Shown piece after piece: positions 32,892 to 42,995 of a stretch of 60,000 bases of DNA. Position 1 is the stretch's first letter. Each line of letters starts with the position of its first letter. The notes beneath the pieces were generated by a model that saw only the letters and a program-made list of their open reading frames with translations, searched no databases and was not told the DNA's origin. Position numbers and translations under genes: made by a program. The stretch is from Symsagittifera roscoffensis (lineage: Eukaryota; Xenacoelomorpha; Acoela; Convolutidae), in contig NC_087064.1 of assembly GCF_963678635.1 (NCBI RefSeq), positions 72,045,465 to 72,105,464 of the forward strand, written 5' to 3'.

Positions 32892-33266
32892 ATGGTTGCT
32901 CAAAAATCAGCTGATTTCCCTATTTTTCGAGGACATGCAAGACAGCGTGGAAGAGGTTTTGGAGCTCTTGCGCAAACTCTTGGGAGAACTGCAATCCCCT
33001 TTATTAAAAAATATATAGTCCCAGCTGCAAAAAGAATTGGGGCAGATTTGTTTGAAATCGCTGCTCCAGAGATTGGGGAAGTTGTTAGTGGACGTAAAAA
33101 ACTCAAAACATTTGCAAAAGATGTGGGAACAAAAACAGTTCGGAAACAATTGGGAGGTGGAAAAAAGAAATCTAAGCGTAAAACAGCTAGAACCAGATCC
33201 ATTTCTCGAAAAGGCAGATCGAAAAACAGTCGCTCTCGCAAAGACATTTTTGACAATATAAAATGA
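32892..33266 (+). CDS. Basic capsid-associated/core protein (124 aa)
   Basis: The N-terminal RGHARQRGRGFGALAQTLGR and a hydrophobic/amphipathic middle (about 34-75) are followed by a Lys/Arg/Ser tail (about 88-120). This composition suits a DNA-condensing or membrane-active internal virion protein like the small basic proteins of adenoviruses (inference). Its stop overlaps the major capsid start (ATGA). Confidence 0.8.
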   Translation: MVAQKSADFPIFRGHARQRGRGFGALAQTLGRTAIPFIKKYIVPAAKRIGADLFEIAAPEIGEVVSGRKKLKTFAKDVGTKTVRKQLGGGKKKSKRKTARTRSISRKGRSKNSRSRKDIFDNIK

Positions 33267-34582
33267 GTGTAAACCAAAGCCATTTTCGGTACGGGGCTTT
33301 TACAAATTCTTCATTGGAGATTTTTGATAAAGTCCCAGTTTTGGAAACAATTATGTCATCTTACACACAAAAAGTATTCCCCAGTACTTCTCTGGATGAA
33401 AGCAGTATTGAGTTTGAATTTGAAACGGATCGTAACCTCTACTTGGATATGCGTGATACCCATCTTAGCTTAAAGCTTCAACTATTTAAAGGAAGATTGT
33501 TTGATGCTTTCAAAAAAGAAAAAGCAGAACATAAAGCAAAATCGGAGGAAGATTCAGATGAGGAACCACAAACTTACTTAACTTATGTAAACAATCTACT
33601 ACATTCTCTATTCTCCAACTGTGAAGTTTATTTCAACAATACAATGGTTTACAATGCCAATGGATTATATCCTCATAAGGCACAGATATCGGACGAATTC
33701 AACTCGTCAGCAGTGAGTAATAAAGGAATTCTTGCTTGTCATGGATACAGTTTTGAAGAAAATCCTGATGCATTTGATATGTATCCATTCACTGATAGAG
33801 CAAATTCCTTGGGAACAGGGATAACTTTTTCACTCTATGGAAGGCTTGCCATTGATTTGCTTACTTGCGAAAAACTGTTGCTACCAAACACCAAAGTTCG
33901 AATTAAACTTATTCGAGCTAGACCTAATTTTTACATGTTATCTGATAATCCAAATGTCAGTCTGAAAATAGTTGATTGTTCATTGTTTACTAGAAGAATT
34001 TTAGTTGCTGAACCTAATCATCAATACTTGCAATGGAATCTGGAAAGAGAACCTGCTCAATACAATTACATGGAAACTATAGCAAGAACCTTTATCATTC
34101 CATCTCGTCAAAACCAGTTTATTCAGGAAAATGTTTTCAATAATGCCCCAATTAGAAGGATAGCTGTTGCAATGAATACAAAATCGGCTGTTGCGGGATC
34201 TTTTCATGAAAATCCTTTCAATTATCAACAATTTCATTTGAGAGAGCTTAGAATTATTCGGGGTGAAAGAGCAATTATTTCATTAGATACAACTTCTCCT
34301 TGTCGACCCTATGTTACAACAATGAAAGCAATGCAGTTTAACGAAGATTTTCCAGCTCTTCCTATGGAAGATTTTCAAAATCTTTATATTCTAGTTTTCG
34401 ACTTGACTTCACTACAGGATGCCGCTGAACACTTGCATTATCCAGAACTTAGTGGAGAAAGCTTGAGATTAGAAATGTTTTTTCAGTTTCCCTTGGAGCA
34501 AGTAAGGGAAGTGCTAGTCTTGGGAGAAAGAATATCAAAGGTTCAAATTGACAAATTCGGAACAGTCGCTAAAAATGTTTAG
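33263..34582 (+). CDS. Major capsid protein, double jelly-roll (439 aa)
   Basis: Forms the icosahedral shell of the predicted Polinton virion. The frame is complete. Recognisable family segments are FRYGAFTNSSLEIFDKVP at the start, LYLDMRDTHLSLKLQL in the first barrel, the NNLLHSLFSNCEVYFNN strand, LLPNTKVRIKL, and LRLEMFFQFPL near the end. An acidic/lysine-rich loop occupies about 85-110. The start overlaps the previous gene and the end overlaps the next, so the morphogenesis genes look like one compact unit. The 5' end of the gene is also kept in the old relic. Confidence 0.93.
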   Translation: MSVNQSHFRYGAFTNSSLEIFDKVPVLETIMSSYTQKVFPSTSLDESSIEFEFETDRNLYLDMRDTHLSLKLQLFKGRLFDAFKKEKAEHKAKSEEDSDEEPQTYLTYVNNLLHSLFSNCEVYFNNTMVYNANGLYPHKAQISDEFNSSAVSNKGILACHGYSFEENPDAFDMYPFTDRANSLGTGITFSLYGRLAIDLLTCEKLLLPNTKVRIKLIRARPNFYMLSDNPNVSLKIVDCSLFTRRILVAEPNHQYLQWNLEREPAQYNYMETIARTFIIPSRQNQFIQENVFNNAPIRRIAVAMNTKSAVAGSFHENPFNYQQFHLRELRIIRGERAIISLDTTSPCRPYVTTMKAMQFNEDFPALPMEDFQNLYILVFDLTSLQDAAEHLHYPELSGESLRLEMFFQFPLEQVREVLVLGERISKVQIDKFGTVAKNV

Positions 34583-34933
34583 TTTTTTTGAGTTTTCAGG
34601 TTCCTATAAAAATATTGTAGCTTTTTTGGGACTTTTCATTGTGATTGTCTCTGTACTATATATTTTGTTTTTCTTCAGACCTAAATCTCCAGAAAAAGCA
34701 GCTAATGAATGCTGTTTAATTGAAAACCCAAGACATTTCTTCAACCTAGACTGTAAATCAGTGTTCAACAAATTTTGTCCAGTTCACAAGTTTTGTGTAT
34801 GGGATTTTGTTGATGCAGTACCTAAATGCGAGTAAGTCAATAACTTTAGGATTTTCCATCCTAAATTACAATATCATACTTTCTATTTCTTTGTTTTAGA
34901 TGTAAATCAGCTAACATTTGCGAAAATGGATAA
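34575..34933 (+). CDS. Cys-rich single-helix membrane protein with a spliced last exon
   Basis: ATG at 34575, inside the major capsid gene's end, is preferred over the upstream in-frame codon at 34548. A strong hydrophobic helix (about residues 14-35, AFLGLFIVIVSVLYILFFF) is followed by a Cys-rich domain (CC, C, C, C). Unspliced, it stops at 34833-34835. Splicing 34832-34899 would instead add 11 residues with two more cysteines and end at TAA 34931-34933, overlapping the protease start. Probably a virion membrane or entry-related accessory protein; the function is not known. Confidence 0.75.
34832..34899 (+). other. Probable 68-bp spliceosomal intron
   Basis: Donor GA|GTAAGT and acceptor TTCTTTGTTTTAG|A with a pyrimidine-rich tract. 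Removing it keeps the reading frame open and adds two cysteines to the upstream Cys-rich protein. The acceptor region and second exon are recognisable in the old copy near 13385. Confidence 0.75.
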
Positions 34934-35300
34934 TTTTTCACTTCTGCAAATTATTGAAAGAATTCCTGAACTCAGGTTCAAGTACATGGGATCTTACCCC
35001 TCTGATAAAGTGCCTCAACTAACAAAATACTCTTTTGCAATTGTTAACTCAGCTCCAAGCAATGAAAGAGGGGAGCACTGGATCATGATGGCTCGATTGA
35101 ATAAAACTTACTATTTTGCTGATTCTTTGGGTCGGAAAAGAACAACTTATTCCTTTCTAACAAAAAAGTATCGGCGAATGGTTCCTCGAAAGCTACAAAA
35201 AACTGATAATTTGTGTGGATTTTACGCAATTTATTCAGCATTTCTTCTTTTTAAATTCTACCAGACAAACTTGAATAATATTCATGATGTGCATATTTGA
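34926..35300 (+). CDS. Adenain-type cysteine protease (124 aa)
   Basis: Maturation protease of the Polinton virion. The catalytic triad is visible: H51 in GEHWI, D66 in FADSLG, C97 in NLCGFYA, with Q91 as the probable oxyanion residue. The sequence is complete with an ATG start overlapping the end of the spliced gene. It is the last gene before the right terminal repeat. The length is at the short end for the family, but all active-site residues are present. Confidence 0.9.
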   Translation: MDNFSLLQIIERIPELRFKYMGSYPSDKVPQLTKYSFAIVNSAPSNERGEHWIMMARLNKTYYFADSLGRKRTTYSFLTKKYRRMVPRKLQKTDNLCGFYAIYSAFLLFKFYQTNLNNIHDVHI

Positions 35301-35364
35301 ATTTTATAAGTAATTTTATGTAAATTTGTAGTTTTTTCATTTGTAAGTGTAAATTATGGTAGTA

Positions 35365-35908
35365 AGTTTACTATACGATGCAGTGATTTATATACTTTCT
35401 TTGTAATTTAAACTTTTTTCTCGGAAAATTGCCTTTTTTTGAAGTCTCTGTAGGTTTCAGCATTGTTTCAATTAGATAGAAAGTAAGATTATTTAATAAA
35501 TTACGTCAAATAATAGCTAACCTTATCGTTTTTTGAAGTTTTTTTGAAAATTTTTTCATAAAAATTTACCCAAAAACTCTTACCATTGACTTACCATGCA
35601 CCAAAAAACTAAATACATAACCTTTATTCTACACGTAATTAACTATTAACTGTTCCCAATTAGAAAACGCGCGCCAAAAACTTTGCGAAAAAAATAAACA
35701 TTTCCACACAAAAACCAAAAAAATTACGTTTTTCTTTATCTTACCATCACACTGAAACCTTACCATCGGTATTCCCTATCTTAATACATTGTAGACTCTA
35801 TACCCAATCTTAATACATAGCATGGAAGACCCGAAGTCTATAACGTATCTTAATACATAGGGTCTTCCATGCCCCCCCCCCCCCACTTAACCTCCAACAT
35901 CTACTACT
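35365..35908 (-). repeat. Right terminal inverted repeat
   Basis: Reverse complement of 18661-19225 with few differences: C13 against G11 in the homopolymer and one copy of the 27-bp segment that is doubled on the left. The element ends in CATCTACTACT. Confidence 0.95.
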
Positions 35909-35914
35909 GCAGTA
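35909..35914. repeat. Right target-site duplication, GCAGTA
   Basis: Identical to 18655-18660. Confidence 0.95.
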
Positions 35915-36101
35915 GCTGACGTGGCCACATTCGATCAAGCCTCTCCGTAATTGAAAACTCGTAGTAGTCCTGGAACACCGGATTTTTCTAGCTCGTTTTT
36001 AGGTTTATGTATCACCAGTTAGTATAATATTGCGAGTTTTGTGAAATCTTTAAATCTTCCAGTGATTGCAAAAGGACAATAAGTTCTTGTGTGCTCAATT
36101 T

Positions 36102-36452
36102 TTAGGAAGTGTTCTTAGGCGGGTTGTTAAGGCAACATATGAGTATTGAGTGACTTTCATTGTAGACCTTCGCGATGACGCTTTCGTGTTTGAATTTACA
36201 ATGGATTCTTTTGGGTATCAGCTCGGTAATTTGAAAGAGAACACTGTTCTGCAAGCATGATGGTCGGAATTTTTTTCCAGGGATCGAATATGCAGTTTCC
36301 ATATTATTTTTGTTGTTTGAGTGTTCCACGATGTCTGGTTCTTGAGTCAGTGAAACATCCAAAGTTCTATCTTTTCGGCTTGGCAGTAGCTGACGTAGCC
36401 ACATTCGATCAAGCCTCTCCGTAATTGAAAACTCGTAGTAGTCCTGTAACAC
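36102..36452 (-). pseudogene. Coding-like fragment on the minus strand of the tandem repeat
   Basis: A 116-codon frame with protein-like composition (ITERLDRMWLRQLLPSRKD, then SLTQEPDIVEHSNN). The same frame is present in the left remnant (18660-18490), and the Polinton target hexamer lies inside it, so the transposon interrupted a coding-like segment. No family recognised; it may belong to the decayed sequence at 17169-18489. Confidence 0.4.
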
Positions 36453-36820
36453 CGGATTTTTCTAGCTCGTTTTTAGGTTTATGTATCACCAGTTAGTATA
36501 ATATTGCGAATTTTGTGAAATCTTTAAATCTTCCAGTGTTTGCAAAATGACAATAAGTTCTTGTGTGCTCAATTTTTAGGAAGTGTTCTTAGGCGGGTTG
36601 TAAAGGCAACATATGAGTATTGAGTGACTTTCATTGTAGAGACCTTCACGATGACGCACTCGTGTTTGAATTTACAATGGATTCTTTTGGGTATCAGCTC
36701 GGTAATTTGAAAGAGAACACTGTTCTGTAAGCATGATGGTCGGAATTTTTTTTCCAGGGATCAAGTATGCAGTTTCAATTTTATTTTTGTTTGCTTGAGT
36801 GTTATACGAGGCCCTTCTTT

Positions 36821-37126
36821 CTTTAGCCTAATTATTGTGACAAACTTAACAATTAGTTTCAAGCGATATGGTACGCTCATAATCGTACGCTTGTTAAAAG
36901 AAGCACCGGGACGAGATTTTAAAGACAAGATTGTCATACTCCCCCTCTAAACGGGCGTCCCCACCGAAATCTCCACCCATAAAAACCAAGTTGTTAACGT
37001 TTTCATTTCTTTTTTGTTATTTGTTTTTAAATTCCATTTGTATACATACCATTTTTTAATCTATTTTTTCTCTTGTTCTGCCTTTTTTGTACCCTGTTTT
37101 GTTAATTTACGTCCGTGCCGAATTAA
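36821..37126. other. Intergenic sequence without recognisable feature
   Basis: GTACGCTCATAATCGTACGC near 36870 is a short imperfect palindrome. Nothing else is recognised. Confidence 0.5.
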
Positions 37127-37357
37127 ATGCCAAAGTGGTTACCCAAATGGAGCAGGAAACTGGTAACAGGAACCTCAAGGACAAAGTACTGCAGCCCCAA
37201 AGATGTCGGAGCCACGGTTCACCCGTACAGAGGTGCACAGTTAGCCGGCCTTGCCGCTACTGTCTCGCGCTATTCCTCGCAGAAACTGAACTGTGTTACT
37301 GTAGTAGCTGACTGTAAAGATAACTCATCTACGGTTTCAGACATTGCTAATGAATAG
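37127..37357 (+). pseudogene. Short coding-like fragment upstream of the retrotransposon relic
   Basis: A 76-codon frame with protein-like composition (MPKWLPKWSRKLVTGTSRTK, then LAATVSRYSSQKLNCVTVVA). It may be the start of the retrotransposon's first gene. No family recognised. Confidence 0.35.
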
Positions 37358-37735
37358 AGAATCTAAATAAACTTGATGATTCATAAGTTTCACCCAAATG
37401 TGCTTATTATCCCCAAAACTATCCTCTCTGCAAACAATCACATCATCAACAGAAAACTTGGTGCTCTGAAGAATTCTTTGTTTTGCCTTATAAATACATT
37501 TTATCACTCAAAAATCCGATTTGTTTTGCCCAATCTGAACGTTGATTATGGTGCTACTATTTTTGTAAAGATGGTATTCACTTTTCTTTCTTTGTTAATA
37601 AAATTTTCAATTTTTTGCTCGTCCATCTAACTTGTATATATTCACCATAAAATTACCCTGCTTGCTGCCAAATTATGGCCTATCAAACGCACTGCCATAT
37701 TTTCAAACGCCACTTTTGATAAGGAGGCATATGGT

Positions 37736-38041
37736 ATGTCATTACAAAGCATAAATCTATGTCTCAAGTACCGGGCTACAGAGCAGCAAATGTTTTACGA
37801 TGGGTTTTCCTGCTTACAATGCAACCCCCACAATTTTGCAAAAGGGTCCAACTCCACCAACAGACCAACAAGCGCATCTCCCGTCACAACTCAAGAAAAA
37901 ACATCACCGGCAACACCCGAAACAAACGAACTTCCCAACGCAAAACAATCTAATCCTTCGCTCCCAGCAATCACTACAGTCCCCTTCGACCCCTGGAAAC
38001 TTATCGACCAAAAACTTGAAATTCAAATAAACGACATATAG
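37736..38041 (+). pseudogene. Ser/Thr/Pro-rich fragment, probable first-ORF relic
   Basis: A 101-codon frame with CLQCNPHNF and a Pro/Thr/Ser-rich part. Its position before the reverse transcriptase relic suggests an ORF1-type protein; the evidence is only positional. Confidence 0.35.
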
Positions 38042-38239
38042 GAAAATGTCACCGATTGGAAACCGCGCTTCATAGTTCTAAACAAAAACAAGCCCGGTTT
38101 CCAATTCAAAGAAATATGAAGCAGTAGCCCTTGTCAATAGTAGAAGAAACACAAAATTTTAACGTCGCAATGAAAGCAGCCATGATTTGCCACATCAACT
38201 GCTCCCCAAAAATAAATGAGAAATAAACGGATCGGTTTC

Positions 38240-40410
38240 CAAATCTCTGAGCCGCCGCATGTTTTTATGGAAGCAAGACCTGCTGGAAGAACTTTTCATT
38301 GAAGCAAAAGCTCTCCAAATTAGACATCCAAAACAGAAGAAGTGCAAAGTAAACGGGAAAATTAAGCAGTTTGATAAACTACTGAGCACAGGAAAAATAT
38401 TTGCCGTCATTGGCTGCCTTTCAGGCAATCAAAAAAAATATTTCCACTAAACAAGGTCATTGAAGGAAAAACAGTCCTTAGTATCCTGAAAGAAAAACAC
38501 CCCCAAGCCAAAAATTATTATTAAACGAGTACTAAATATTTAACTGAAGTAAGTGAAGACACAGTGCCATACCACCCTTCTATATTCGAACAAATAAGCG
38601 CCAAGACATTTCAAAAATCATCTCTGGAAACGCACGGAAGCCACTGTCCCTCAGGTCTAGATGCGTGCGAATGAAGAAGGATATTAACTCACTTCAACCA
38701 GACGTCCATTGAGCTTTGCAAAACAATTGCAAAGCTATCTTATACAATAGCAAGTAAAGTTCTCCCCCTATGAAAATCTAACGGCGTACAACTCGTGTCG
38801 TCTGATACCTCTGGACCAAAATTCAGGGGTACGGCCTATTGATATGGGCGAGTTTCTGAGACGAATAATGGCCAAGTCAATCACCCAATGTAAAAAATCA
38901 GACCTTAAAAATCTGGGAAAAACTTTTAAACACTGCTTAGGCCAGATGTGTGGATTTGAAAATGCTATCCACGGCTTGGGAAACAAGTTTAAGAAACCAG
39001 AAACGGACGTCATACTACTTATTGTTGCAGAAAATGCCTTCAACTCGCCCAATAGAGATTTTGCTCTAAAAATGTAGAAATCCTTTCTCCGATACTTCAT
39101 CATGCCGTGGCCAACTCATATAAACATCACTTAAGTTTATATGTCAAAAACATGGTTTTGACATCTACCGAAGGAACAACGTAAAGTGATAATACAATGG
39201 TAGACAGTTTTAGAGTCCTTTGATCCGTTATAGAAACACCATTAGCATGCGATAAATACATAGAAAGCGAAATTAAAAAGACAACTGCGCCAACTGAAAA
39301 GCTTTCCAAAAAATCTAAAAAATATCGCCAAAAAATGCATACTCCTGCTACACAAAAGGAGATCAAAATAAATTAGCTTTCTAACCAGAACAACTCCGGA
39401 AGCATATAAGAAAATAGATTAAATTGAGAAAAACGTAAGACAGCAGCTACTTCCTAGTACTACTAGTAAAAACCATTAAACCGATGAAGATCGCAGCCTT
39501 TTTGCACTATCGCTAAGAATGGGAGGATTAGACCTCCTGATTAACACGGATTTTTCCTGAAACAAAGAGTGGTCACGAGCAATTTGTGATCCGTTCGAAA
39601 ACAATGATTCAGAAAAAGCTGGAATGGAACAAACTCTGATAAATAGAAACATCAAAACTGAGAGACAGAACATAACACTCTCAAAAAAAGCTAAAATCAT
39701 GAAAAATTGCTCATCCGAAAAAAACTGACAATAAATTTAGCGTCACAAAAAGGAGCATTGAACTGGCTAAGCGTGCTACCCCTACAAAAAAAAACAATTT
39801 TTCCTTCAACAAATCAGAGTTTAAAGATGGTTTACATCTGAGATATGTATGGGATCCACAAAATACTCCACATAGATGCTAATGTGGAAAACCTTTCACA
39901 CTGACACACTCACTACACTGTCCCCAAGGTGGATACACTCACCTACGACTTAAAGAATTTTGCGATACCTTTGCGACACTCCTGGACGAAGTTTGCCATG
40001 ATGTTGAAATAGAGCCGAAGCTTCAATCGTTTCAAGGCGAAAGCTTTCACAACAAAACAACAACTATTACAACAAGAGTGTCAAAACCATAAAAAAACAA
40101 AGAGTTCTGAATGTGGAACACAGCAACTTTCTTCCACTAACTTTTTCTTGTACCGGAGCATCAGCACCAGGCTCTACAAAAACGGTCAAGAAATTAGCAG
40201 GAAAACTAAGCGAAAAACAGAACGAATCATACTCGGACACAAGAAACTTTATAAGGACAAAAATAAATTTTGCACTTCTGAGGAGTGCAATCCTCTGCCT
40301 TAGAGGGTACAGAAAATTTAAAAATACATCCAAAATAGACAATTTTGTCTGTGCTATAATCGAGGAGGGTAGATTTTTTGTGACAATTCTCTGGATGCAT
40401 TGAAATTGAA
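38240..40410 (+). pseudogene. Decayed retrotransposon reverse transcriptase
   Basis: Broken frames in order: a helical region with GKIFAVIGCLSGN (38259-38450), then RT finger sequence VRPIDMGEFLRRIMAKSI (near 38835-38890) and DVILLIVAENAFNSPNRDFAL (39007-39070), matching the strand where the first catalytic Asp normally lies (here V-A-ENAFN, Asp replaced). Further on, CHDVEIEPKLQ (near 39995) and FALLRSAILCLRG (near 40270-40310) resemble the C-terminal part of RT proteins common in invertebrate genomes. There are many stops. I believe this is a non-LTR type, but the class is not certain. Confidence 0.65.
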
Positions 40411-40528
40411 TCGATTTATTCATAAAATTTTGCCGATGTTTTTAAATAGCGTTGGTACCGCCCTATCCAACCTGTGCACGTGCCGTCGCATGACGGGAGG
40501 GCCCATTTTAATTGACCCCTTAAAAATG

Positions 40529-42995
40529 TAACAGTCGCCTACTTAAGTCATTTTTGAGGCTAAAAAAGTAAGCTTTACAACCACTGGCTCAAGAGTCAGG
40601 GAGACTATCTCTTGTGTTTCTAGGTCATGCGGTTGGAGTCAGTTCGGTTCACTTGCGACATGAGACTACAAACCGTGTTACAGCTTTAAGGCTACTACCA
40701 AAGAACCCCCACGCTAGAAATAAGAACGCCCCCATGTTCAGGTGTCTAAATACCTGAAACACGCAAACGCCTTTAAAAACAGGGTCGGAATCTTAAGTTT
40801 ACCGTTAATTTTTTTTTGGAGAGTGGACTTTTGATCAATTTCAGAGGGATCAACCTAAAAACTCGCCTTAACTCAACATGATCACATAAAACACACTCAA
40901 GTAGTTTAAATTGGGTAACCACATACCGAATCGACTTCTATGATTAGGTAAAAAATAATCGTATGGAAACTCTAGAATTGGTTGAAAGTAATTAAGTTTA
41001 ACTCGAGAAGTTTTGAAGAAGTAATTTTTAACCCAAGAAGAAATTTTGCTCTTTTGACCATTGGGCAGCTTCGTTCGGCTGTCCGCCTCACCACTTCGGC
41101 TTCCAAGTCGTTCGGCTTCCAAGTTGTTCATATTTGGAAGTTTGACCTTGAGCTGAACGTTTTATTTTGATTTTGGGGAGAAAAGTAATTTTTCAAAATT
41201 TCGAAATGAGCCTGTAATGCTCATGTTTCTCGCGACAATTAAAAATGCAAAAAGCAAAAAAAATCAATCAGAAGAATCGAGTAATAATCGCGGGAAAGTT
41301 GCTGAAAATTATGGATTAAAATTGCTATTGGCAATTTTACTATAAATCAAACGAGAGTAGAGCTGTTTTGTTCCTGGCAGAGAATTAGGAGTGACGGAGA
41401 ACCGATAGAAGGAGCGTTCGAGTGGACCAGAGCGAGCCTTGAGTGGAAAGGTGGGCAGCTGAAGCCACCCAATGGTCTCGAAAGAAAATTTATTGCTTGA
41501 TTTAAAACTTATTCGTTTCAAACTTCTTGTATGATTCTTAATTACCCTAAATCAATTTTAGTGTTGCTCCTCAAATTAGTTACTCAATTCTAGATGTCGT
41601 GTCGTTATGTAAGTGCTCAATTTAAATTTCTTGAGCGTGTTTTATATTATTATGTTTGGTTAGGGAGAGTTTTAGGTTGATCCATCTGAAATGGATCGAA
41701 GGTCCACTGCCCAAAAAAACTAACGGTATACGTAAGGTTCCGACCCTGTTTTTAACGGCGTTCGCGTTTCGCGTGTTTTAAGTATTTCGAGACCTGAGCA
41801 TGGAGACCTTTAATTTCTAGAGTGGGGGAGATATTTTGGTAGTAGCCTTTAAGCTGTAACACGGGTTGACTTCACAGGTTGACTAATCGTTCCAATAACA
41901 CTGTTAATCCTTTGAAACTGCTAAATCGGAAGCTTAGCTGCTAACAATTCGCAATTGCCAAATCTGCATTTTTGTCCATTCTGTTCGAATGTCACATGTT
42001 TTGCTAACAAGTTACGAAAATTAACTAACGTTCAAGTTGTTTTCACCACAAGAAAATTAGAATCATGTTAATCATCACTGAACTCAGCCTTTTCTAATGA
42101 CCTCAAGTCAAGAGTGGCTTATAAACTGTCATGTAGTGGATGCACTTCCACCAAACTGTTCGATGTTTGACCACAAGAATTGAGGAACATAAGAAAGCAG
42201 ACTCACCGGTAGGCCTCAACTTTCAGCAATGCCAACTTGAGGGAAATAGCGCAGATCTTAGTTGGGAAATTTTAGATAGGTCAAACAACCAAACAAAATT
42301 GTTAACACTAGAGGCGATACATATCAGGAAAGAGAAACCGGGCTTGAACACGCGCGATAAGTTTAGGAGCAGGGAGATAACACTGAAAATTTAGTCCCAA
42401 AATATTTTTGGTTTTTTATTCAAAACGTACATGTCTAAATCGAAATTATGACTCAGAACCTTCCAGACAAGTTATTTTAAAACGGTTTAATTAATTTTAG
42501 AGGTTAAAAGTATTTTAATCTTAATAGTAATTTAGAGGTCAACTGTGATTGGCGACTTTTTTAACATGATGGTTTAGAACGAAAATGTATGTGAATTATT
42601 GTAAAAAAGTTTGTAAATTGATGTTTTAACGTCATTTAGATTAGTTTATTGTAAAAATCTCGAGGATGCACAAAGTTGCAAAAACGTTTGAAATTTACTT
42701 TTTAGCAAAAATTTCTCTCTGTTTTTAACGGCGTTCGTGTGTTTCGGGTATTTTGAGAACTGAACATTGGAGCGTTCTTAATTTTAGAGTGGGGGGGGGG
42801 GGGGGGTATTTTGGTAGTAGCCTTTAAGCTGTAATACGGTTTGTAGTCTCATGTCGCAAGCGAACCGAATTGGCTCCGACCGCTTGAGGTAGAAAAACAC
42901 AAGAGATAGGGTCCCTGACTCTTGAGCCAGTGGTTATAGGGCCCATTTTTCTTAACCTCATATGTGTCTTGAGTAGGCGACTGTTACATAGTGTT
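40529..42995. mobile_element. Foldback (inverted-repeat) element
   Basis: 40529-40770 (GTAACAGTCGCCTACT...) recurs as reverse complement at 42730-42995 (...AGTAGGCGACTGTTAC). The part 40660-40850 recurs inverted a second time at 41660-41880. The middle has no convincing gene; the frame at 42140-42394 is short. This is typical of foldback or MITE-like non-autonomous DNA elements. An A/T-rich flank AAAATG/CAT... may hold a target duplication. Confidence 0.7.

Larger units (their letters stand above)
18661..35908. mobile_element. Polinton/Maverick DNA transposon (17,248 bp)
   Basis: Terminal inverted repeats of about 550 bp begin with AG (AGTAGTAGATG), flanked by a 6-bp duplication. Inside are the Polinton core genes: protein-primed polymerase B, retroviral-type integrase, packaging ATPase, adenain-type protease, and major and minor capsid genes. 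The length is in the usual 15-20 kb range. The closely similar terminal repeats and intact termini indicate a fairly recent insertion. The polymerase and ATPase are broken as read, so this copy could not act on its own unless the breaks are assembly errors. Confidence 0.97.
35909..36820. repeat. 474-bp tandem repeat (two units) flanking the Polinton
   Basis: GCAGTAGCTGACGT begins at 35909 and again at 36383, with nearly identical sequence between. At 36383-36388 the target hexamer is intact, with the left-flank (CGGCTTG) and right-flank (GCTGACGT) sequences joined directly, so the empty insertion site is preserved. Confidence 0.92.
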
